Assembly (NCBI RefSeq): GCF_027579695.1
Contig: NC_083569.1
Coordinates: 77,115,149-77,179,148, forward strand
Source of the DNA: Neoarius graeffei
Taxonomy: Eukaryota > Chordata > Actinopteri > Siluriformes > Ariidae
DNA: 64,000 nt
Reading direction: 5' to 3'
A program made the translations under genes and the position numbers. Below the pieces are notes generated by a model. It was not told the origin of the DNA. It saw only the letters and a program-made list of their open reading frames with translations, and searched no databases. The first letter of the stretch is position 1. Every line of letters starts with the position of its first letter. Of the stretch, positions 21,101 to 32,832 are shown piece by piece.

Positions 21101-24100
21101 TAATTCCAAAATGTTCATCTTTCAATTCTGCTTCCATTGATGTGCTGCATGATGGGGTATCTCTCATAGTTTTCTTAGCGGTTGGGGTCAAATGTCAGGG
21201 GGTCAAGGTCAGTGCTAAAATTTGCATATTTTCCATTATAACTCGACAGCGGTTAGATATAGAGATGTTTATCATTATCAACATATAGGAAGTCATATAT
21301 GGGCTTTCATTTGGCATGTGACCTTTGACCTTGTGTGGTTTTATTTTTTTTTTTTTTTGTGTGTGTGTGTGTGTGTGTGTTAATCTAGCGTCTAGACGGT
21401 TGCACTGATTGATTTCAAATTTTCAGGGTAGGTGAGGTCTGTAGATTACCTGATTAAATTTTGGGGGTAATCAGGTCAAGGTGAAGGTTAAGGTCACTGG
21501 AAAGATCAACCTTTCAGTCAAAATAACATATTTTCCATTATAACTCAAAAACGGCTGCTGATAGACAATTGTTTACTATTATGAGCATATAGGAACTCCC
21601 ATAAGGCCTTTCATTTGGCACCATGATCTTTGACCTTGAGTGACCTTGAAAGGTGAAACTGAAGGTCACGGATTTTCAGAGGGCTATAACTTGAAAACGG
21701 TTGATGGTAGACAGATATTTACCATTATCACCTTATAGGAAGTGCCATATGGGCTTTCATTTGGCACCATGACCTTTGACCTTGAATGACTTTGAAATGT
21801 TAAACTCAAGGTCATGGATTTTCATAGGACTATAACCTGAGAGCTGATGATTGAGAAATATTACCATTATCAACAAAGAAGTGCTGCTGGGCGAGGCTTG
21901 TTTTGCCTGGCAACACTTGTTACCTGCAGTTACTTTCCCCAACTAAAACATGCCGAGTGGGGATGTGAACCCCCATCCTCAGATTGAATGCCCTGTGCCT
22001 TCACCATTACAGTATTATAACTTTATGCAGTGTGGCTTTTTTGCTGCTTGTAAACTGATGGCATGTTTTATGACCTTGTGCTATTTATTTTTTAGTTTTT
22101 TTAAGCAAAATGTGTTAGAAGTGTGACAAATTGTGGCAACTTCAGCTTTATATAACACTGTTTTGCATGCACACACACAAACATGCACATGAGCACTGAA
22201 AACACACACAATCAGTAAAGTTTAATAAATGACTATAATCGTCATCTTCCTCCTTGTCCAGCACTATTGCCAGGTCGGGGTCCATATGGACCCTATTGAT
22301 CTACATGTCCTATTAATTGGAGCATATTTTACGCCAGATGCCCTTCCTGCCACAGCCCTCCCGTTTCTGGGCTTGGGGAAACAACCACTCACACCTATGG
22401 ACAATTTAGAGTAGCCAGTTAACCTAACCTGCATGTCTTTGGGGGAAACCGGAGCACCCAGAGGAAACCCACACATACGCCGGGAGAACATGCAAACTTC
22501 ACACACAAAAAGCCCCCATCGGTCACTGGGCTCAAACCCTGAACCTTCTTGCTGTGAGGTGACCGTGCTAACCACTATACCACTGTGCCGCCCAATAAAT
22601 AAATATAATGCAAGTTAAAAATGAAGGGTTTGTTCAGGACATCCCGTCTCACACAGTGATGGCCCAGTGATATGATTCTCTGACCAATCAGTAGTCCAGT
22701 AGACCAAACAGTGCTTTCACTCACTTGGAACCTTGATGGAGGTGATGCCAAAAAAGTACCTGGCACCAGATAGTATCCACAAGTTTGGCCTGATGGAAAA
22801 CCAAAAAAGGCAAATGGAGTTGAGTCAAGTCAAGCTGGTACCATGCAGTGGAAAAGGGGCACGAGATGCTGACCTCTTCTGCTCCTCGGACCTGCCTGAT
22901 CCATCCTGATGTCCTACGTCTGGCTGGAGTCTTATCACATCGCTCCTGTAGAAGACGGCCCCATATGGACAGTTGAAAGTCACACTTGGAAGATGCTCTG
23001 GACACTTACAGTAATACTTTTATAGCTGAGGACTTCAGTTGACTTGCTAACTTTAGGACTGCAGTTTTGCACTCAAGTTTCCATCAATGAAGAGTTATAA
23101 CATCAACGAAACTGACTTCATGTTAAAACTGTTAATGTTATAATCATGTTGTCTGTTATCACCCAAATGAGGATGGGTTCCCTTTTGAGTCTGGTTCCTC
23201 TTGAGGTTTCTTCATGTCATCTGAGGGAGTTGTCACCGTCACCACAGGCTTGCTCATCGGGGATACAATGCCTTGAAAAAGTATTCATACCCCTTGAACT
23301 TTTTCACATTTTTTCCACCTTACAACCATGAACTTTAAAAGTTTTTTATTGAGATTTTGTGATAGACCAACACAGAGTAGCACATAATTGTGAAGTGAAA
23401 CGAAAATGATAAATGGTCTTCAAAATTTTAAACAAATAAAAATCTGAAAAATGCGATGTGCATTAGTATTCAGCCCCCCTGCGTCAATACTTTGTAGAGC
23501 CACCTTTTGCTGCAATTACAGCTGCAAGTCTTTTGTGGTATGTCTCTACCAGCTTTGCACATCTAGACACTGACATTTTTGCCCATTCTTCTTTGCAAAA
23601 TAGCTCAAGCTCAGCCAGATTGGATGGAGAGCGTCTGTGAACAGCAATTTTCAAGTCTTGCCACAGATGCTCAATGGGATTTTGGTCTGCTCTTTGACTG
23701 GGCCATTCTAACACATGAATGTTCTTGGATCTAAACTATTCCATTGTAGCTCTGGCTGTATGTTTAGGGTCATTGTCTTGCTGGAAGGTGAATCTCCTTC
23801 CCAGTCTCAAGTCTTTTGCAGCCTCCAACAGGTTTTCTTCCAGAATTGCCCTGTACTTAGCTCCATCCGTCTTCCCATCAACTCTGACCAGCTTCCCTGT
23901 CCCTGCTGAAGAAAAGCATCCCCATAGCATGATGCTGCCACCACCATGTTTCACAGTGGGGATGGTGTGTGCAGGGTGATGAGCAGTGTTTAGTTTTCCG
24001 CCACACATAGCGCTTTGCATTTAGGCCAAAAAGTTCAACTTTGGTCTCATCTGACCAAAGCACCTTCTTCCACATGTTTGCTGTGTCCCCTACATGGCTT

Positions 24101-24659
24101 CTGGCAAACTGCAAACGAGACTTCTTATGCCTGTCTTTCAACAATGGCTTTCTTCTTGCCACTCTTCCAAAAAGGCCAGATTTGTGGAGTGTACGACTTA
24201 TAGTTGTCCTGTGCACAGATTCTCCCACCTGAGCTGTGGATTTCTGCAGCTCCTCCAGAGTGATCATGGGCCTCTTGGCTGCTTCTCTGACCAGTGCTCT
24301 CCTTGCTTGCTCTGTCAGTTTAGGTGGACGGCCATGTTTTGGTAGGTTTGCAGTTGTGCCATACTTTTTCCATTTTTGAATGATGGATTGAACAGTGCTT
24401 CTCGAGATGTTCAGAGCTTGGGATATCTTTTTATAACCTAACCCTGCTTTAAACTTTTTCAGCCTGATGAGCTTTGCTAGCTCTTTTTCTGAGGTCCTCA
24501 GAAATCTCCTCCTTTTTATTTATTTATTTGTATTTTATTTTGTTTGTGGTGCCATGATACATCTGTGTTTCTGGTTGAGAGTAGGCTGTGCGCATTTTGG
24601 CAGCTGCTTCTCACCGGAGCTTTTTATTTTTCTTTTTTTTCCCTTTTTGTTTTTCTTTG

Positions 24660-24724
<65 letters not shown>

Positions 24725-27700
24725 TTTGTATGGTTTGATGTTTTGTTCGTTTGAATGTTTTGTCCGCCGGTTGTGGTTTAGCTCCAGACCCAGTTTTGAG
24801 CGTCGGTTCCCTTCAGGCCTTGGTGCGCCATGGGTGAGGCCTGTGCTCCTCGTTATGGACTGCAGTGAGCTTGTTGCTTTTTTAAACATCAGGGTTGTCC
24901 AGCGCTCTGTGTGGCGGTGCTTCTGTGCTCGCTTTGTGGATCCATGGTGCGGTGTTCTGAGCGATGTTGCCTGGTGGTGTCACAGTGGCTGTGCAGGCGG
25001 TGTGGGACATGCCTTCGTGCACCTTTTGGTGGGACTGTGGGTAGCTACGTCACTGGAATTACATTCTGACCCTCTTGTGGTGGACTTTATTATTATGAGA
25101 TGATTTATTCTTCTTCTTAATAATAATAATAATAATAATAATAATATTATGCACTTCCACGAGTGGGTTGTGAAGCTCAGACTTTGATCGATCCCTGTTC
25201 TTTAAATAAAACAGGGTGCCCACTCACACCCGATTGCCATCCCATTGATTTGAAAATGCCTGACTCTAATTTCACTTTCAAATGAATTGCTAATCCTAGA
25301 GGTTTACATGCTTTTGCCACTCACAGATATTTATTATTAGATCATTGTTCTCAGTAAATAAGTATAATGTTTTGTCTCGTTTGTTTAATTGGATTCTCTT
25401 TATCTACTTTTCGAACTTCTGACCAAATCTGACGTTTTTAGGTCCTATTTGTGCAGAAATAAAGAAAAATCTAAAGGTTTCACAAACTTTCAAGCACCAC
25501 TGTATAAATTAAAAAAAAGTCATTTAAAATTCACATATGCTTTTGCAGATCCCCCCAGAGTTTGACATCGACTCAGATGCTTCCTGTGACCACACACAGA
25601 CGCCAGAGTATGCTAAAGACATTTTTGATTACCTGAAGAAAAGAGAGGTGAGTCAATGTACTCCATTTATTTAGTTGGTATTGTACTATCTTTGTTAATA
25701 CACTGACTGACTAATCTTGGTATGAAGTATTTCCAAATCTGCTTTGGACAGCCAGAGCCACAGTAATGGCATCTTGGTTGTTAAGTTCTAGCGAGTTTCA
25801 CAGGGATGTTCCCTGGATGGATGGTTCTCCAGACCGTCACACTAAGGCATTCATTTTGACAAATCCAGATCTCAGGATCAGGCGCTCATGCCAGTTAGGA
25901 TGTTTTTACAGATGAAGTGTTTAGTCAGTTTGAATTGAACCTGTGTGTGTGTGTGCACGCGCCCCTCAGTGAGGTTCTTTAGACAGGCGAGAACCCAGTA
26001 ACCTGTTTGAGACCATCTGAGAGAGGTGGTCTGGGTTGGGTTTTAGGTGAACTCTAGTACAGTTTGATTGCAATGGGAAATCAACCCAGAATTGACTCGG
26101 CTACAGGAAGTGAGCAAAAAGGATGTGTGTTATGGATTGTTGGTATCATTTTAAGTAGAATTGGGCATGAGGAACAAACTGAACCAAAGCACAGAGCTGT
26201 AGCACTGCAGAAATGTGTAAATACATACTGGATGCTGTAAAATAGTTTAAAGTAGATGTCTATGTAATTGTCAAATTACTTGATTGATGCCAGTTCTCTG
26301 TACTTCAATTTTTTCCTTCCTCATTTGCTGTATTTCTGACTAATGAAAAGCATTTTATGAGGATACCTGACTCAGCCAATGATTAAGTGATGTGCAGTGT
26401 GACTTATGGGGATGAAAGCACACTTAGAACTTGTCAAAATAAAATGTTTTTTTTTTTTTTTATATTACAAACTTTTTTTTTAATCCTCTAGGAGAAATTT
26501 GTTTTACACGACTACATGGACAGTCAGCCGAGTCTGAACGCGAGCATGCGGGGAATTTTAGTCGATTGGCTTGTCGAGGTCCAGGTGAGCGCTGTAAAGT
26601 CTGTTTTATATAATCTTGATCTGCTGTAGTGTCTTATGTCTATCTAGAATACCCATGATGCCAACCAGATCAGATAATCCAGTCTAACCTTTCGTTTTTT
26701 TTTTTTTTTTGCTCTCTCCCACTTTTTATCTCTCTGCAGGAGAATTTTGAATTGAATCACGAGACGCTGTACCTGGCTGTGAAGATGACTGATCATTATC
26801 TGGCTGCGGCGCAGGCCAGCAGGGAGTCGCTCCAGCTCATCGGCTCCACAGCCATGCTGATTGCCTGCAAGTTTGAGGTAAGAAATGCAAATGCACCTTT
26901 TAACTCCTTCTGTGCTCACTACCCACAAACCACGCCCTGATCACAATATAGTGCATTGATTCGGAAAGCAGGGATGAGCATAATCAGCATTATACCTACT
27001 AATACACTATACTGTTTGGAGAACTACAACCCCAAATTAGAAAATGCAAATTAATAAAGAAAGCAGTGATTTCTAAATTTACTTTGACTTGTGTTTCATT
27101 GCAGACAGTCTGAACCCAAGATGTCTGGTCAGCTTCATTTGATTTGTTAATATACAACCATTCCTGCATTTCAGGCCTGCAACACATTCCAAAAAAATTA
27201 GGATGAGGGCAATTTAGGGCTGGTAATGAGGTAACCCAATTAAATAATGATGTGATTTGAAACGGGTGATGTCAACAAGTGATTGTAATCATGATTTGGT
27301 GCAAAATCAGTATCCAGGAAAAGCTGAGTCTTTGAGGAGCAAATATGGGCTGAGAATCTCCAGTTTGTCAACAAATGTGTGAGGGGAAAATTATTGAAAA
27401 GTTTCAAAACAATGTTTCTCAAAGAAAGATGGTAAGAGATTTGGATATTTCACCCTTTATGGTGCATATCATCATTAAATGATTCAAGGAATCTGGAGGA
27501 ATTTCAGTGTGTAAAGGGCAAGGGCTCAAGCCTAAGCTGAACACCTGTGATCTCCGATCCCTCAGACGGCGCTGTATCAAGAACTGTCCTTCACCTATCG
27601 CTGATATAACCACACGGGCTGGGGATTACTTTGGCAAACCTTTGTCAAGCTCTACAATATAGAGTTACATCCACAAATGCCAGTTAAAACTTTACTGTGC

Positions 27701-30700
27701 AAGACTTCTCTGGGCTCGAAAGCATCTGGAATGGACCATCACACAGTGGGAATGTGTTTAATGGTCAGACAAATCAGTATTTTTATTTTTTTTGTAAGAA
27801 ATGGACACCATGTGCTCGAGACCAAACCCAAAAAGGACCATCCAGATTGCTACCAGCAACAAGTCTACCAGCAACAAGTCTACTTTTTGCTACCAGCAAA
27901 AAGCCAGGGTCTGACATGGTATGGGGTTGCGTCTGTGCCCTTGGCAAAGGTAACTTACACTTCTGTGATGGAGCATCAATGTAGAAAAGTACATTGAGAT
28001 TTTGGAGCAACAAATACTGCCTTCAAGATGACCTTGTTTCCAGGGATGTTTCAACAAGACGATGCAAAACCACATTTTGCACACATTACAAAGGCATGGC
28101 TGTGGAAGAAGTGGGTGCCTGTCCCCTTTGTCCCCAGTTGATTAGAACAAAATTACACCTGAAACACTTCATCATTTGGTGTCTTCAGTCCCTAAATATC
28201 TTTTAAGTGTTGTGAGAAGGAATGGCAACATTACAAAGTGATAAATGCTTGACCGTGCCAACTTTTATTTGAAATGTGTTGCAAGAATCAGTATTGAAAT
28301 AAGGTGGGGTGTTTTTTTTTTTTTTTAAATTCAAATAATGTGCTGTTTGTATTGCTTTGAGTGCAGGACAGGTCAGAGATTATTTACACATCGTTGTTTT
28401 CAGTTGTAATTTCAAGTTCAACATACTGTCCCAACTTTTTCTGATTTGGAGTTGTATATAGTGGAATAGGCTGCTGCACATACCCAGTGAAATGATGCAC
28501 TTGTGATGATTATGCGTTGGAATGTAAGTGGTAAGTATACCATGGCACGATGAGTGAAGAACAATGCCTGAAATCCCAATTGTCGTGTGGGTTTAATTTA
28601 TTTATGTTTTTTAAGTTGCCTAAAATCAGTGTGCTTTCCAGGGGCAATATCATATGAGGGGAATATCATTACTTCTAGAAACAGTAATTAACTACAAACT
28701 GAGTCATGACACTGATTAGATATTAGACTGTTACCTCAGGGTTTTATGTTTTGTTTTTTTCCCTTATAAATATTCCTTCCTAAATAGTGTAAATGTATTT
28801 AAGATCTTTCTGCGTTCTTGTTTGCTCGTGGTACTCTTTTTCAGCAAACCCACCAGGAACAAAATATTGTTCATGGTTATATTTTGGCCATATCGCGCAG
28901 TCCTAGTGCTCTCCTAATTTTGTTATTATATAAACAATATAACATTTTGGAAGAATGATGCAAGTTTTTGGTGAAATATATAATACACTCCTTTATTTAG
29001 CCAGACTGCAGTGATGTCAGGGAAGCAACTTCAAATCCAGTAAACCATGCTATTGTACAGTATGAGCTGCTCTTTCCTTAGGCCCATCAAAAAAAAATTT
29101 CTGGCCTAACCCTGCATAAATAAATATCCCGACCCTGAAATTTCTGAAGTGTTGGCAAAAATACAGGCAGGTGTGTAGGTGGGGTGTTTTTTTTTTTTTT
29201 TTTTTTTTTAATTTTTTAATTAATTAATTTAATTTTTAAAGAGTTTTATGCATTGCAAATGATGCAAAACGTTTACCGCTGCTCAGAAACGATCACGGCT
29301 ACAGGCACAGCCATACTTGATGTACCATGTGACTACAGCGATAGCATGCGGAGTTCAACATGATTCCAGTGAAAAACCAACTTGACAAAATGGCAACAAA
29401 CATAGCGAAAACACATACAATATTTATTTAACATCCACTTCACCTGCATGGGGGAAAAACTTTTTAGTCATAGTCAATATTAAAAACTGATTAAAAAAAA
29501 TCAGAAATGTACCATTCTCATCATCCCTCCATGCAAAATCCCAGTCAAAATCGCACATTAGCGTTTGTGCCTGCCAGCAATTATACTGCGACTGAAAAAG
29601 GCGCTCAAGTCAGTGCACACTTGAAGATCTGATGGAAAGGTTTGTCCATTGATTCAATAAAACATATTATTTTTATTGAATATTAAAATGAATCTATTCC
29701 ATGCAATTTTAAAATGAGACCCACTACTGACATTTTAAAATGTTTTAAAAATTTGTTGGATGCTATTTTCTAGGGGAAACTGAATTTGAATATTCTCTCA
29801 CTTCATGCTCATGCATTCATTGTGGAACTGATCAAGCAGAACATTAAGTTTTGATGTTGCATTTGTATGATTTTAAACAGGCAGTGGTGTATGAACAAAG
29901 AAGGAAAAAAACACCTCAAAAAGTATGAATATTCATTTTGTTTTCAAGAAATCGTGCATATAATTGTCAGAAATTTTCATGCATCAAAACTCTATTTAGT
30001 AGCACCAAAGTGTATGTACCAATTTAATATGGTTCTGAAAGGGAGAAGGGGGTGGGGGGGAAGGTGGGTGGTGGTTTTTTTTTTTTTAGGCTTTATGATG
30101 CTGATTCTCAGAAGAAAGAAGAAACTTTTTATTTGTCACATGCACAGTGAGATTCATCCTCTGCCCATCTGAACCCATCTGAAGCAGTGAACACACACGC
30201 GTGTGCACATCCACCCAGAGCAGTGGGCAGCCACACTACAGCGCCCAGGGAACAGTCAGGGGTCAGGTACCTTGCTCAAAGGAACTTCAGCCCAAGGACG
30301 CCCCATGTTAACCTAACTGCATGTCTTTTTGATTCTTAATACTGTGCAAATTTTAATGCAGAAGGGTGTGTGTGTGATTTTTTTTTTTATTTATTTATTT
30401 TAATCCTCCCTTGACTGAATTTAATTCACTGTTGGAGCCAGAATGAGCTATTATTATTCACGGTAATGGTATGACAAAATATGAAATTTCATTTGTTTTG
30501 CATTTATGATGGCTTGAAACAATAATATAATACAATAATAACAATAATCAGGGGTTTGATAACTGAGATGATCTGACCCCAGTCTTTCATTTGAAACTCA
30601 TATCGTTAACCTCACCTGGATAGCTTTCTTTCATCTCAGAAATATTGCTAAGATAATAAATTTAATGTCACTACACGATGCAGAAAAACTAGTTCATGCT

Positions 30701-32797
30701 TTTGTTACCTCCAGGTTGGACTACTGTAATGCCTTACTGTCTGGATGTTCCAATAAGTGCATAAACAAGCTCCAGTTAGTTCAAAATGCAGCAGCAAGAG
30801 TCCTTACTAGAACTAGAAAATATGACCACATCACCCCTGTCTTATCCACACTGCATTGGCTCCCAATCAAATTTCGTATTGATTATAAAATACTAGTATT
30901 GACCTTTAAAGCACTGAATGGTCTCGTGCCACAGTACCTGAGTGAACTTCTGCTCCTTTATGACCCGACACGCCTACTTGGATCAAAAAGTGCAGGCTAT
31001 CTGCTGGTACCTCGTATAGTGAAGGCTACATCAGGGGCCAGAGCATTTTCTTACAAACCTCCACGGTTATGGAACAGCCTTCCAAGTAGTGTTCGGGAAT
31101 CAGACACAGTCTCAGCGTTTAAGTCTAGGCTGAAAACATATCTGTTTAGTCAAGCCTTTTGTTAATGGTGTTTGAGGTAAAGGTGTAGATCTGGAGGGTC
31201 CTCAGGCATAGAGAGTTTTGGTAAACTGGGATGTATGGATGCTGTCAGTTCCCACTCGCTTGCTCACTCGAGTTTGTTGACGGTGTAGTGGCTGCTGCTT
31301 TATGTCCCGGGGCTCCCTCATGCCTTTGTTACCTTCTGGCTCTCTCCTTTTAGTTATGCTGTCTTAGTTAGTTTTGCCGGAGTCCCTGCTTGCACTCAGT
31401 GCAAAATGTATACTGTACCTACTTATTCAGGTGACATTGGGCATACCCAACAACCTGTGTTTTTCTCTTTCTTTCCCTCCCCCTCCCTCTGTCTGTCCCC
31501 CTGAGGTACATGTCAATCCTGAACCTGAGATGCTGACCTCTTCTGCTCCTCAGACCTGCCTGATCCATCCTGGTGCCCTATGTCTGGCTGGAGTCTTAGT
31601 ACTTCGCTCCTGTGGAGGACGGCCCCATACGGACAGTCGAAAATTGCACTTGAAAGACGCTCAGGACGCTTACAGTAATGCTTTTATGGCTGAGGACTAC
31701 AGTTGACTTGCTAACTTTAGGACTGCAGTTGTCATGAACAGTTTTGCACTCAAGTTTCCATCAATGAAGAGTTATAACATCAACGAAACCGACTTCATGT
31801 TAAAACTGTTAATGTTATAATCACATTGTCTGTTATCACCCAAATGAGGATGGGTTCCCTTTTGAGTCTGGTTCTTCTCGAGGTTTCTTCCTCATGTCAT
31901 CTGAGGGAGTTTTTCCTTGCCACCGTCGCCACAGGCTTGCTCATTGGGGATAGATTAGAGATAAAATTAGCTCATGTTTAAAGTCATTCAAATTCTGTAA
32001 AGCTGTTTTGCGACAATGTTAAAAGCGCTATACAAATAAACTTGACTTTAGTATATTATGATTTTGATATGTATTGTTTACTCCAAGCAATATGGAAGTG
32101 CATTTTGGGCCCTTTGACTTCAGACAGGTGACTGCAGCACCTGATCTGTCAGGCCTAATTTAGTGTGACACACGTATCCCTCTCAGGGGGACTCAGGAAT
32201 ACAAGGTATGCAGCCATACGGTTTTTGACCTTGGCAAGTGCTACTTCAAACTAATCAGGAAATCTGGGCCTACAGCGCAACATCTTGCACCTCCATACTG
32301 CACAGTAGGAACAATTCACTCTGGAATCAAGGTTCAATCAATCGTCTTCATTTTGAGATACAATAATTATCTTTTTGTCAAACTAAACCCACAAATTCAA
32401 ATCAGCTGTTCATTCAAAAAAGCGCTTGAGCACATCAACCAAGGCTGAATTTTAGATCGCACTTACATTCATGATAAATGTTCCCTAGTCACTCTTTTCT
32501 GGCTTTCTGTTTCAGGAGCGGCTCCCACCTTGTGTCGATGACTTCCTGTATATATGTGATGATGCATACAAACGCTCACAGCTCATTGCCATGGAAGTGC
32601 AAATCCTACAGGCACTGAACTTCGAACTCAATATTCCTGTTGCCTATCGCTTCTTACGAAGATATGCCAAGGTGAGTGAGAGAAGCTGTAGTGTGTGTGT
32701 GTGTGTGTGTTAACTAGGTTATACAAGAGTGCATATGGAAGCCTTTAGTGATGCATCAGATTAGATTCTCTGATGTATAGGAGCAAAAATGGTGACA

Positions 32798-32832
<35 letters not shown>

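Larger units (their letters stand above)
19534..22861. mobile_element. Possible split MITE with distant ends
   Basis: Left end TGGCCCTTTTCCACTGCATA at 19534 and right end GCAGTGGAAAAGGGGCA ending at 22861, both flanked by CGA. The ends pair over about 24 bases. Everything between (MITE copy 2, tandem arrays, SINE) would be later insertions. An L2 tail begins right at the right junction, so a chance 3-base match is possible. Confidence 0.4.
23266..25502 (-). mobile_element. Tc1-like composite with two different ends
   Basis: The left end CAATGCCTTGAAAAAGTATT belongs to one Tc1 family; the right end CAAACTTTCAAGCACCACTG belongs to family A. Both are next to TA. Between are a decayed transposase (23484-24512) and a foreign block at about 24570-25140. 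Either two elements fused or one inserted next to the other with deletion. Confidence 0.65.

Noticed and set aside
24467..24889. Hydrophobic open frames with YIYIYIY stretches on both strands
   Set aside because: Produced by an (AT)n microsatellite.
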